The position numbers and the translations under genes were made by a program. DNA of 64,000 bases from Fulvivirga ulvae (GTDB taxonomy: Bacteria > Bacteroidota > Bacteroidia > Cytophagales > Cyclobacteriaceae). Below are positions 27,741 to 37,364 of the stretch, one piece after another. The DNA is taken from assembly GCF_021389975.1 (NCBI RefSeq), contig NZ_CP089981.1, positions 4,923,501-4,987,500 of the forward strand. The letters are read 5' to 3'. The notes under the pieces were generated by a model. The model was not told where the DNA came from and ran no database searches. It saw only the letters and a list, made by a program, of their open reading frames with translations. Each line of letters starts with the position of its first letter. The stretch's first letter is position 1.

Positions 27741-30700
27741 ATGCGCATTATTTTATTAATCCAGGCTATATGTTTATTGTGCCTGACCGTAACGGCCCAG
27801 ACATTCTCCACTAACCCCGCCTTCCCAACAGCCGACCAGCCATTAACATTAACCGTAGATGTCTCTTCAGTACCTTCTCTGGCTGATGAGTCAGCACTTT
27901 GGCTTTGGGCATGGCTTCCTGATTGTACCTCTGATTGTGATGCTCCAACGAATGTCAATCCCGCAACCAGCGCACAGTCTGCAGCCAAATTTAGTGCAAC
28001 AGGGAATCCTGATATTTTCACCCTGACCTTTACCCCAACTACTTTTTTTAACAAACCAGCAGATCAGATCACCAGAATTGGGTTTAAAGTAAAGGCTGAT
28101 GATTGGGGCAATGGACAAAGCCCGGAAGATCTGTTTATTGATATTTCAACTGGGGAGTTGGAGGTGTTTTTTTCCGAACCTTCCGATGAGTACTTTTTTG
28201 TAGACCCTAGCAGTACTATCAATATTGTGGCATTAAGTTCTGCATCAGCGGATCTTGAACTGAAAATCAATAATGTTGTGGTTGAGTCTTTAACCGGTAC
28301 AGAGTTAAGCTACACACATAATGTCGTTGAAAGTGGTACCATTGAAGCCACAGTTACTGCCACAGTGGGAGGCGATGTGTCTACGGATAAATTCTACTTT
28401 ATTGTAAGGCAAGCTACCGAAAATGTTGTTACACCTGCCGATATCATCAAAGGTATAAATTATGACACAGACCCATCAAAAGTAACCCTCAGCCTGGAGG
28501 CTCCGGGTAAAACCAGCGTTTATGTTATTGGAGAATTTAATAACTGGATGCCCTCAATCAACTATCAAATGAAACAGGATGGAGAGTTATTCTGGCTGGA
28601 AATAAGTGGGCTTAACTCAAGTCAGGAATATGCTTTTCAATACCTTGTTGATGAAGAAATCATAGTAGGAGACCCATATGCAGATAAGATTTTCGACCCT
28701 AATAATGATCCGTTTATCCCTGCCGCAACTTACCCGGCATTGAAAACCTATCCAGGCGGTGCATCAGGCAATGTTTCTGTTCTGCAAACAGGTCAGACTC
28801 CTTACCACTGGCAGATAACCAACTTTATGAAGCCTGCAAAAGAAGATTTGGTCATTTACGAGTTACTGGTAAGGGATTTTGATAAAGAGCAGAACTATCA
28901 AAGTATTATTGACCGGCTCGATTATCTCCAGGGACTTGGTGTCAATGCCATTGAACTTATGCCAGTTATGGAGTTTTCCGGTAACCTGAGCTGGGGCTAT
29001 AACCCATCTTATTTTTTTGCCCCTGATAAGTACTATGGCTCTAAAAATGATTTGAAGGCATTTATTGACGAATGTCATTCGCGGGGGATAGCGGTTATTC
29101 TTGATATGGTGCTTAATCACACCCATGAAGATAATCCACTGGCCCAGTTATACTGGAACGAATCGACCTTCAAGCCGGCAGCGGATAACCCCTGGCTAAA
29201 TGTTACTCCGCGCCATCCTTTCAATGTGTTTTATGATTTTAACCATGAGTCTGCTTACACACAAAATTTCATAGATACGGTTAACCACTATTGGCTGAAT
29301 GAATACAAATTTGACGGCTATCGTTTTGACCTCACCAAAGGTTTCACGCAGGACTTTACGGAAGGTTCTGATGTAAGAGCCTGGAGCGCGTACAATCAAA
29401 CACGCATTGATCTTCTAAAACGAATGACTGATGCTATTTGGGCACACCACCCGGAGGCTTATGTTATATTCGAGCATCTCGCAGACAACAGCGAAGAAAA
29501 AGTGCTGGCAGACTATGGCATCATGCTTTGGGGCAATATGAACCATAATTTTAACCAGAACACGCTTGGCTTTAGTGATAATTCATCTATTGACTGGTCC
29601 TATTATAAAACCCGTAATTGGCAGGAACCTAACCTCATCGCTTACATGGAAAGCCATGACGAAGAGCGTCTGGTTTACCGGAATATTAGCTTTGGCAATT
29701 CGATTCCCGGAAGCTACAATACCAAAGACCTGGATATAGCTCTGGAGAGGGTGAAGGCTGCCTCTGCTGTTTATTACGCTATTGGTGGGCCAAAAATGAT
29801 CTGGCAGTTTGGTGAATTAGGCTACGATAAATCAATAGAACTCAATGGCAGGACAGGAGAGAAGCCTATTCCGTGGGCTGATGGAGGGTTGGGTTATGAC
29901 GAAGATCAGGAACGGTTAAAACTGTATGATGTAACGGCTGAGCTTGTAAAACTAAAAACTTCATACCCCATATTTTCTGATAATGTTACTACCATTAATG
30001 AATCTGAAACACTGGTAAAGCAGATCGTACTCAAAACAGATCCGTTTGTAAGTAATCCCGGCTCGACAGATGAAATGAACCTTTTGGTAGTGGCTAATTT
30101 TAACCTTTCTGCGAAAGACATAACCATAAGTTTTCCTCATACGGGAAGCTGGTATAGTTATTTTGCCAAGGGAGATGAGCTAATTGTGGATGCAACCTCT
30201 GAAACATTGCAACTACAGCCCGGCGAATTCAGGATTTATACAGATGTAAAGTTACCTGAAGTGGTGGCTGAGCTGACTGATTTTGTTCAACCCATTGCCC
30301 CGACTGGTTTATCAGCAAATATGTCAGGAAATGAAGTGGTGCTGAACTGGGAGGATAACTCAGCCATAGAAACAAACTACCAGGTCTGGAGGTCAGCCGG
30401 AGCCGGCTTTGAGTTGGTGACGACTCTGGGGGCTGATGTAAGTACCTACACCGATAGAAACGTAGCAGAGCTGACTGCTTACACATATAAAGTGACAGCA
30501 AAAAACGCGCATTATACATCAGATTCGGGAGAAGCCACAATTACAACCAGTGAATTTATTACAGGCATCAAGGATGGACGCACTGATAAACTCAACGTTT
30601 ATCCTATACCGGCGAAAAACTATTTAAAGATTGATGGAATGCCGGGCAGCACCACATTTGAAATACGCAACCTTGCAGGGCAAAGCATACTTGCAGGAAA

Positions 30701-30809
30701 TGTCAATGGACATGTGGACATTAGCACATTACCTAAAGGTATATATGTGCTAACCGTAAAGAATAGTACAGACTTACAGAAAAGAAAGTTTGTTAAGGCA
30801 GATCAGTAA
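27741..30809 (+). CDS. T9SS-exported GH13 alpha-amylase-family enzyme
   Basis: This is a protein of about 1022 residues: signal peptide (ending TVTAQ); an N-terminal beta domain like the 25428 product; a second Ig-like segment; a CBM48-type domain (TSVYVIGEFNNWMPSINYQM); a GH13 barrel with all four conserved regions (DMVLNH, FDGYRFDLTKG with the nucleophile Asp, YVIFEHLAD with the acid/base Glu, ESHDEE); an Fn3 domain; and a C-terminal T9SS type A sorting domain (NVYPIPAKNYLKID, KGIYVLTV). It should hydrolyse or debranch alpha-glucans outside the cell. The ATG at 27741 directly precedes the signal peptide; the TTG at 27699 would add 14 residues. Confidence 0.92.
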   Translation: MRIILLIQAICLLCLTVTAQTFSTNPAFPTADQPLTLTVDVSSVPSLADESALWLWAWLPDCTSDCDAPTNVNPATSAQSAAKFSATGNPDIFTLTFTPTTFFNKPADQITRIGFKVKADDWGNGQSPEDLFIDISTGELEVFFSEPSDEYFFVDPSSTINIVALSSASADLELKINNVVVESLTGTELSYTHNVVESGTIEATVTATVGGDVSTDKFYFIVRQATENVVTPADIIKGINYDTDPSKVTLSLEAPGKTSVYVIGEFNNWMPSINYQMKQDGELFWLEISGLNSSQEYAFQYLVDEEIIVGDPYADKIFDPNNDPFIPAATYPALKTYPGGASGNVSVLQTGQTPYHWQITNFMKPAKEDLVIYELLVRDFDKEQNYQSIIDRLDYLQGLGVNAIELMPVMEFSGNLSWGYNPSYFFAPDKYYGSKNDLKAFIDECHSRGIAVILDMVLNHTHEDNPLAQLYWNESTFKPAADNPWLNVTPRHPFNVFYDFNHESAYTQNFIDTVNHYWLNEYKFDGYRFDLTKGFTQDFTEGSDVRAWSAYNQTRIDLLKRMTDAIWAHHPEAYVIFEHLADNSEEKVLADYGIMLWGNMNHNFNQNTLGFSDNSSIDWSYYKTRNWQEPNLIAYMESHDEERLVYRNISFGNSIPGSYNTKDLDIALERVKAASAVYYAIGGPKMIWQFGELGYDKSIELNGRTGEKPIPWADGGLGYDEDQERLKLYDVTAELVKLKTSYPIFSDNVTTINESETLVKQIVLKTDPFVSNPGSTDEMNLLVVANFNLSAKDITISFPHTGSWYSYFAKGDELIVDATSETLQLQPGEFRIYTDVKLPEVVAELTDFVQPIAPTGLSANMSGNEVVLNWEDNSAIETNYQVWRSAGAGFELVTTLGADVSTYTDRNVAELTAYTYKVTAKNAHYTSDSGEATITTSEFITGIKDGRTDKLNVYPIPAKNYLKIDGMPGSTTFEIRNLAGQSILAGNVNGHVDISTLPKGIYVLTVKNSTDLQKRKFVKADQ

Positions 30810-30902
30810 AATTAATCAGGGTATTGCCTGTTTTGCAGGTACTTAAACATTCCAAAAGACATTCTGACCCACTAATTACAGGGGAGGAATGCCAAAACAA
30901 CT

Positions 30903-32501
30903 ATGAAAGCTTCTAAATATATACTTCCAGTCCTGGTCTCTATGCTGGCCATTGCCTGTCAATCTGAGCAAAAAACCAATGAACTTATCTCGGCCTGGCC
31001 TCAGCATGGCATCACCTATGAGATCTTTGTGCAATCATTTAGCGACTCTGACGGCGACAGTATTGGCGACATCAACGGAATGACACAAAAGCTCGGCTAC
31101 CTGCAAGACCTGGGTGTGGAGGCGGTCTGGCTTATGCCCATTATGCCCTCGCCAAGCTACCATAAGTATGACGTTACCGATTACCGGGCCATTCACCCGG
31201 ATTATGGTACCATGGAAGATTTTAAGGCGTTTGTGAAGGAAGCCCATAACCGCAATATCAAGGTTGTCATTGACCTGATCATTAACCATAGCTCCTCAGA
31301 ACACCCTTGGTTTAAAAGTGCCATACAGGATAAAAGCAGCCAATACCGCGACTATTATGTCTGGGCAGACAAGGACTCTATCGCAGACCAATTGGCTAAA
31401 AAAGAGGTTTCGTTTGACTCTGATAATATTACCCAATGGCATGCTGTAAACGGAGATACCACTGCTGAGCATTACTACGGCTTCTTTTATGGAGGTATGC
31501 CCGACCTCAATTACGATAACCCCGAACTGCGGGCAGAGATCTATGATATTGGCAGGTTTTGGTTGCAGGAAGTCGGTGTTGATGGTTTCAGACTAGATGC
31601 CGCCAAGCACATTTACCCCGATGACAGGGCAAAGGACAACCATGAATTCTGGAAGGAATTCAGAACAGAAATGGAGAAAGCAAAGCCTGATGTTTACCTG
31701 GTAGGAGAGGTGTGGGCCAACACCGACATACAGGCACCCTATGCCGAGGGGTTTTCAGCATTATTTAACTTTGACCTGGCATTTAGCATCCTTGAGACAT
31801 TAAACAAGGGGGTGAATGTTTCGGCCGCTATTGCCGGTCATAGTTGGAATGCCGATGAAAAAGGAAGCATCGTAAATAATTATACCGCCGGACAGGAAAA
31901 GTTCAGACAATACAACCCCGATTTTGCCATTGCCACTTTCCTCAGCAACCATGATCAAAACAGGGTGATGAGTGTCCTCAATAATAACATTGAAAAAGCC
32001 AAATCGGCTGCCTCCATTTTGTTGACATTGCCGGGAGCCCCATACCTGTACTACGGAGAAGAGATAGGCATGCGAGGCATGAAACCCGATGAACACATAC
32101 GTGAACCATTTCTATGGGAAACCGCCGCAGATGACACAAGTCGTACCCAATGGATAAAACCCACCTTCACTACTGAAGAATCCGTCAAGCCCCTTAGTGA
32201 ACAAATAGATGACCCTAATTCCCTCTTTAACCACTACAAAAAGATGATCGCCCTACGCCGCAGCAGCGATATACTTACCTACGGCGACATTCAAATGGTA
32301 GAGCAGCCTAATCCTGCGCTTTTAGTATTTAAGCGTATTTATGATGGAGAAGAGTTGCTGGTAGTTCATAATGTTTCGGGGGAGGAGCAGGTTTTGGAGG
32401 GGATATTAGAAAGATCTATGGATATAGTTTTTCGCGGTGAGATTAGAGAAAATCAGGTTTTTTTGTACGATTACGAATGCTTGATTTTGAAAATGAACTG
32501 A
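30903..32501 (+). CDS. GH13 alpha-amylase lipoprotein
   Basis: This 532-residue lipoprotein (lipobox LAIAC near residue 19) has a complete GH13 catalytic domain: DLIINHSS (region I), GVDGFRLDAAKH (region II, nucleophile Asp), YLVGEVWAN (region III, acid/base Glu) and FLSNHDQNR (region IV). The start WPQHGITYEIFVQSFSDSDGDSIGDINGM and the subsequent block MPIMPSPSYHKYDVTDY are typical of oligo-1,6-glucosidase/alpha-amylase-type members. It probably processes maltodextrins at the outer membrane or in the periplasm, before or after SusC/SusD uptake. It is the last gene of the alpha-glucan locus, 93 bp after the T9SS enzyme. Confidence 0.92.
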   Translation: MKASKYILPVLVSMLAIACQSEQKTNELISAWPQHGITYEIFVQSFSDSDGDSIGDINGMTQKLGYLQDLGVEAVWLMPIMPSPSYHKYDVTDYRAIHPDYGTMEDFKAFVKEAHNRNIKVVIDLIINHSSSEHPWFKSAIQDKSSQYRDYYVWADKDSIADQLAKKEVSFDSDNITQWHAVNGDTTAEHYYGFFYGGMPDLNYDNPELRAEIYDIGRFWLQEVGVDGFRLDAAKHIYPDDRAKDNHEFWKEFRTEMEKAKPDVYLVGEVWANTDIQAPYAEGFSALFNFDLAFSILETLNKGVNVSAAIAGHSWNADEKGSIVNNYTAGQEKFRQYNPDFAIATFLSNHDQNRVMSVLNNNIEKAKSAASILLTLPGAPYLYYGEEIGMRGMKPDEHIREPFLWETAADDTSRTQWIKPTFTTEESVKPLSEQIDDPNSLFNHYKKMIALRRSSDILTYGDIQMVEQPNPALLVFKRIYDGEELLVVHNVSGEEQVLEGILERSMDIVFRGEIRENQVFLYDYECLILKMN

Positions 32502-32695
32502 GATTCCAAACATTCAATGCAGGGTCGGGAATAATGCCAAATACGAGAATTCTAAATAATATCTTCTCAATAGCAGGTGCAATAAAATATGCAATATTTT
32601 TTTTGCGAAAAAAAAAGCGGTAAATTGCGGCGCTAAATATTTTCAGGTTCAATATTATATTGGAATTGTCTTGTTTCCCTTAATTAACTTCCCTT

Positions 32696-34174
32696 ATGTT
32701 TAATAACATTCTCTTATGTGGAATAATTTTATTTTTCTCCACTCAGTTCTCCTTTGCTCAGGGAACCTTTCAAAGTACCGATTTACAACCTCAGATTAAT
32801 TCACCGGAATCTGCTAATCTAGGCAAAGATGTAACGTTACCCGTGAATTTAAATACTGGTTCACCAGAGATTTCGATACCTGTCTATACTTTAGAGTATG
32901 GAGGAATGTCTCTACCTATCTCATTGTCTTATGATGCCTCGGGTGTCAAGGTAGAGGAACTGGCATCGGTCGTAGGCCTTAAATGGAATCTTCATGTGGG
33001 AGGAGCATTAATGAGAATAGTTAGAGGTACTTATGATGAGGGAAACTATTATGCACCCCATCAAGGACTAGTATCGACACTAGGATATTATTCTAGCTAT
33101 GGTCTGACTGAGCTAAAAAATAATATTGATGTATTTGAGGAGCAGGGAGGGGAATTAGGAATATACTTAAATAATCTAGCTTATGGATATCAGGATGGTC
33201 AGCCAGATATATATTCTTATAACGCTGGTGACCATTCCGGTAAATTCTATTTCAATGAAAATAGAGAACCGATTAGTTACGATCAGAAGGATGTAATAAT
33301 TGAGGAGGTGTATACTTCAGGTTCTACCCGATCTAGATTTATGGGATGGGACATTACTGTTGAGGATGGAACAAAATTTACATTTGGCAAAACTGAAGGT
33401 GCGATAGAAAAGGTATACTCTTCAAATATTAATAGTTCATCAAATCAATGGCAAGATAACTCCTGGGTATTAACGAAAGTTTATAATCCAAAAACAAATA
33501 GAGAGATAAAATTAGAATACAAGGAAAACAAATATGCTACTGGAATAATATCTAATCAATCCAAGCATACTTGTATGGTTTATGCAGATGGGTCAGGAGG
33601 GTGTGTTTTAAAAAATCATGAGGAACTGTATTGTTCTAGTGGAATAGTTGACCAGAGTAATGTATTAAGCCAGCAGAATTACAGTGTACCTATTTTATCC
33701 AAGATTACAGCGGGTGATACGGAGATAATATTTACATCATCTGGGCGAACTGACTTACATGGCTATTTAGGGAGTACGCCACTTAAACTTGATCAAATTG
33801 AAATCAGGTATAGAGGAAGTTGCATCCGAAAGTTTAAATTTTCGTACAACTATTTTTCAACTAGTCGGGAACCCGTAAATTATTTATTGTTTGGTGCAGA
33901 TTTGTCAGAGACGAGTAAAAAAAGATTAAAGCTTTTATCTTTTACTGAATCTTCTTGCGATGAAGCCGATAAAAAGACGCATTCATTTGTTTATAATGAA
34001 ACTTACAGCCTTCCACCGAGAATATCATTCGCGAGAGATAGTTGGGGATATTTTAATGGAGAACATGATAACCTAAGTTTGTATCCGGATCTCTTCCCTT
34101 ACTATGATGCATGTATTAATGATTTTTTGCAGATCGTAAGGTCAGACTGGATTATGCCAAAAGTGGTACCTTAA
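32696..34174 (+). CDS. SpvB-like Rhs/YD-repeat protein, N-terminal part (frameshifted)
   Basis: This 492-residue reading frame has a signal peptide (ending FSFAQ) and the standard N-terminus of Bacteroidota YD-repeat proteins: INSPESANLGKDVTLPVNL, PEISIPVYTLEYGGMSLPIS, SYDASGVKVEELASVVGLKW. Near its end the sequence reads GAT TTT TTG CAG. One base back, the next frame gives ADRKVRLDYAKSGTLKEIIYP, the expected family continuation, and stays open to 36027. So this piece and the next are one protein of about 1110 residues with a one-base shift at 34123-34129. The last 15 residues of this frame are not real family sequence. It could be an assembly error, a pseudogene or a programmed -1 shift. Confidence 0.85.
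   Translation: MFNNILLCGIILFFSTQFSFAQGTFQSTDLQPQINSPESANLGKDVTLPVNLNTGSPEISIPVYTLEYGGMSLPISLSYDASGVKVEELASVVGLKWNLHVGGALMRIVRGTYDEGNYYAPHQGLVSTLGYYSSYGLTELKNNIDVFEEQGGELGIYLNNLAYGYQDGQPDIYSYNAGDHSGKFYFNENREPISYDQKDVIIEEVYTSGSTRSRFMGWDITVEDGTKFTFGKTEGAIEKVYSSNINSSSNQWQDNSWVLTKVYNPKTNREIKLEYKENKYATGIISNQSKHTCMVYADGSGGCVLKNHEELYCSSGIVDQSNVLSQQNYSVPILSKITAGDTEIIFTSSGRTDLHGYLGSTPLKLDQIEIRYRGSCIRKFKFSYNYFSTSREPVNYLLFGADLSETSKKRLKLLSFTESSCDEADKKTHSFVYNETYSLPPRISFARDSWGYFNGEHDNLSLYPDLFPYYDACINDFLQIVRSDWIMPKVVP
34123..34129 (+). other. slippery heptamer T TTT TTG at a frameshift
   Basis: In the upstream frame the codons are GAT TTT TTG CAG, so the heptamer has the X XXY YYZ arrangement of -1 ribosomal slippery sites. 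Slipping one base back gives TTT TTT GCA GAT CGT and restores the conserved ADRK...LDYAKSG reading frame. A deleted T from a seven-T run would look the same. Confidence 0.55.
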
Positions 34175-34365
34175 AGGAAATAATTTACCCGACAAAAGGA
34201 TCCACAGAATTTATTTACGAAAGCCACAAAAGCGACTACCCTGTTATCAAAAATAAAGCCTGGGTTACCCTGAAGGATTTAAATACAACATCGGGTACTC
34301 CTATTGATCCTCCTCCGATTGTTATTAAAGAAGCTACTTTCACTGCTGATAGCCGTCTTTTAAGA

Positions 34366-36027
34366 ATGGAAGGCACCATTTACGGTTGGACCTCCTGGAG
34401 TCAATGTTGGCCGACTGTTCAACTCGGACCAATTTATGAAGTTATTGATATGCAAAGTGGCGTGCGTGTAGATGTGTTTGATGCGTATAGTACAGTGGAT
34501 GGACAAAATGATGATAATGAGGGGACAAGATATATTACAAATGTATTGGGAGTTACAGTTGGTAAAACCTATAAAGTAAAGGTTTATGGGTATGGACACG
34601 AAAGTTATGCAGGGTTATGTTTTTGGGCTGATTTGGACTTAAAAAGGCTTGAAGAACTTCCTCCTCAACCCGATGATTACCTGGTCGGTGGTTTAAGGAT
34701 TGCTTCAATTAAATTCAAAGATGATGATGGAAGTGTTCTTCTTTCAAATTCATATGACTATACTCAGTCCAGCTTGCTTTATAATCCTAAGTTTTTATAC
34801 AGGCAGAGCTACGATGCAGATCAACCAATTTTTGGACTTAGTGCCTACTTTTTTCTAATGGACTTTGAGCCAGCTGAAGATTATTTTAACAATCACCGTT
34901 CAGGAGAGTTTTACTTGTTAACTACAGATGATCCATATACTCTTGACTTCTCCGGTTCTCATATTTCTTACGGAAGAGTGACAGAGAAAGCAGGTGAAGG
35001 ACAAACAGTGTATACCTTTTATCCACCTCAAACATATCAACAGTTTAATGGGTACACAAACTATAATAACATTCCGGTAAGACCTGTCACGCAAAGCCCA
35101 TATGCGGGTAAATTAGTTGTAAAAGAGATATTTGATGAACTTGGAAATCTAAAACAAAAAGATAAATACTCATACTCAATACAGTTATCAAATATTGAAA
35201 CTCCGGCATTTGCAGTTGCAAAGCCGGGTACTTATCAAGGCGTAGGTTTTGTTCATTATAACCTTAGACCTGAATCCCTTCACCTTACTTCTCAAGTTTC
35301 TACTCAATATGAGGCTAATAAAGAGATATCAAAAGACACAAAATATTACTACGAAAGCTCTGCACATTCTCAGGTAACAAGAATGGAAACTGAAAAAAGT
35401 GATGGAGAGACAAAAAAGGAGGTCTATACATATCCGCAGGATGTCTCTAATCCTACCTCCAGTGAAAGTGAATTGATAGCACAAAACAGGGTTAATGAAG
35501 TTATAAAAACAGAGTCTTTAGTAAACGATGCACCTCTATCCGTATCTAAAATAAATTATAAAACAAGTAATGGTTTAGTGCTTCCTGATTTTGTGGAAAT
35601 AGCCTATGGCGGTGAAGATCCTGTTGTCGAAATTACATTTTCCAGATATGATGATTTGGGGAACCCTCTTGAGTATAAGGGAAAGGACGGTATACCAGGG
35701 AGTTATATTTGGGGGTATAATCATACACTACCTGTTGCTAAAATTGTTAATGCTACTTTTTCTGAGATAGAAGCCATTTCAGGATTTGGCGCGAAATTCC
35801 ATGCAGGTGCAGGGGGCTTGTCACAATCTCAGGAAAATAGCTTGCGTTCAGTTCTTCAAAATGCTCAAATCATTACTTATTCATACTATCCTTTGATTGG
35901 AATGGCTTCTCAAACTGACTCAAATGGAAGAACCATTTATTATTACTATGATAACCTTGGAAGACTAAAGTCAATTAAGGATCATGATCAAAAGGTTTTA
36001 AAAGCTTACCAGTATCACTATAAATAA
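34366..36027 (+). CDS. SpvB-like Rhs/YD-repeat protein, C-terminal part
   Basis: This is the continuation of the frame above. The frame is open from 34129, and the ATG at 34366 is only the first Met in it. It contains the post-core blocks of the family, an extended beta-rich middle, and the C-terminal sequence GMASQTDSNGRTIYYYYDNL and GRLKSIKDHDQKVLKAYQYH, where such proteins normally end just before the stop. No toxin domain follows, so this is a stand-alone shell or accessory component. The next gene starts seven bases later, which supports co-transcription of the Rhs genes. Confidence 0.82.
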   Translation: MEGTIYGWTSWSQCWPTVQLGPIYEVIDMQSGVRVDVFDAYSTVDGQNDDNEGTRYITNVLGVTVGKTYKVKVYGYGHESYAGLCFWADLDLKRLEELPPQPDDYLVGGLRIASIKFKDDDGSVLLSNSYDYTQSSLLYNPKFLYRQSYDADQPIFGLSAYFFLMDFEPAEDYFNNHRSGEFYLLTTDDPYTLDFSGSHISYGRVTEKAGEGQTVYTFYPPQTYQQFNGYTNYNNIPVRPVTQSPYAGKLVVKEIFDELGNLKQKDKYSYSIQLSNIETPAFAVAKPGTYQGVGFVHYNLRPESLHLTSQVSTQYEANKEISKDTKYYYESSAHSQVTRMETEKSDGETKKEVYTYPQDVSNPTSSESELIAQNRVNEVIKTESLVNDAPLSVSKINYKTSNGLVLPDFVEIAYGGEDPVVEITFSRYDDLGNPLEYKGKDGIPGSYIWGYNHTLPVAKIVNATFSEIEAISGFGAKFHAGAGGLSQSQENSLRSVLQNAQIITYSYYPLIGMASQTDSNGRTIYYYYDNLGRLKSIKDHDQKVLKAYQYHYK

Positions 36028-36033
36028 GTCTAC

Positions 36034-37182
36034 ATGAAGTTCTTTAAAGTATTACTTTTTACTGTCTTTTTTACCCAAAATATAATATCTGAAGCTCAGA
36101 TTACTGGGGAGCAGACGGTATTGCAAAATCAAACGAGGGAATACTCCTGTCTAAATTGTAAATCATCTGATGCGCCAAATGTTGGCTCTCCGATTAAACG
36201 AACATATTGGGCCGATATCTCGGGAGCTCAAATATTGGGTAAGGATGAATCAAACGGAACATATATTAGTATAAAATGGAATACGATAGGTACCTTTTAT
36301 ATTAAGCGGATGTTTGAGACATATTCAGGTATTACAGGATCATTCAGAACATTAACAGTTTATGTTGGAGACCCTTACCCTGATGGGAATTCTATACAAG
36401 GTCCTCACTATGTGCTTTTAAATTCAACAGAAAGTTATACCTGCCCAACCTGTTACGATGGCTGGTCCCCTATTCAGGATGGCTATTGGACAGCAGTAGG
36501 AGGGACAATTCAAGGAGCTAATAACAATAAGAATGCTGTTTCTGTAAAATGGACATCTTTAGGAACAAAAACACTTAAATGGGGAACGGATGAATGTGGA
36601 GGATCCTATTGTGCTTTTAATACTAAAACGGTTTACGTTGGGCAGCTCCCTTCTGCTCCATCATCTCCAATCAAGTATAACTTGTCTTGTAATAAAGCAG
36701 ATCTTTATTCTACCAACACACCACCGTCAGGAACTACTTGGTATTGGCAACGATCACTAGGAACTGATGAATCCAACCCCTATTCACCGGGAGTAAACTG
36801 GGTAATTACTGATAGAGGAAGTGGAGCATTTTATTTGAGGGCAAAAAGCAATTTTGGGTGGGGCGGACATGTTTCACTGAGTATTTACCACTCAACATGG
36901 TGGCATCCAGCAGATATGCCCGTTGCTCCTGATGTAGATATTTGTGAGCGAGGAACCGTAGTATTAACTTCTTCATCAAGAAGTGACAGATGGTATTCCA
37001 GTTCCGGTACTTATCTCCATACAGGAGATACCTATTCACCAACCATAAACTCAAATACCACTTTCTTTGTAGAAGGGGTTTCAGAACATGGATGTTTTAG
37101 TACATCCAAAACACAAGTTGACGTAACTATAAAACCTGTTATTTTAAAGAGCCTTACAGGGGGGGGGGCAGTATCTGCTTAG
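36034..37182 (+). CDS. Ig/PKD-repeat DUF6443 Rhs protein, N-terminal part (frameshifted)
   Basis: This 382-residue frame has a signal peptide (ending SEAQ) followed by cysteine-bearing beta repeats. Two related copies start QNQTREYSCLNCKSSD and LNSTESYTCPTCYDGW; two further Ig/PKD-like segments follow. The frame runs into ten consecutive G at 37159-37168 and stops 14 nt later. Reading one base back from the tract gives GGGSICLGEETSIRLLNSQ and continues without a stop into the DUF6443 region of the next frame. So it is one protein with the next two frames, broken at a homopolymer. Confidence 0.82.
   Translation: MKFFKVLLFTVFFTQNIISEAQITGEQTVLQNQTREYSCLNCKSSDAPNVGSPIKRTYWADISGAQILGKDESNGTYISIKWNTIGTFYIKRMFETYSGITGSFRTLTVYVGDPYPDGNSIQGPHYVLLNSTESYTCPTCYDGWSPIQDGYWTAVGGTIQGANNNKNAVSVKWTSLGTKTLKWGTDECGGSYCAFNTKTVYVGQLPSAPSSPIKYNLSCNKADLYSTNTPPSGTTWYWQRSLGTDESNPYSPGVNWVITDRGSGAFYLRAKSNFGWGGHVSLSIYHSTWWHPADMPVAPDVDICERGTVVLTSSSRSDRWYSSSGTYLHTGDTYSPTINSNTTFFVEGVSEHGCFSTSKTQVDVTIKPVILKSLTGGGAVSA
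37159..37168 (+). repeat. ten-G homopolymer at a frameshift in an Rhs gene
   Basis: ACA is followed by ten G and then CAGTATC. With ten G the frame stops at 37182. With eleven or eight G, or a -1 slip on the tract, the protein continues through SICLGEET into DUF6443. Tracts of this kind are classical phase-variable switches and also the commonest site of sequencing indels. Confidence 0.7.
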
Positions 37183-37364
37183 GAGAGGAAACTTCCATCC
37201 GCTTATTAAACTCTCAACTAAATGTAAATTATGCATTAAAAAATGGAAGTACTACGGTTTCAACACTCCCCGGTACAGGAGGTGATCTTGTATGGACATT
37301 AAGTAACGCTGGAACTTATACCGTCACAGGTACCGCAACCTATGGTACAGGCTGTCCCACTGTT

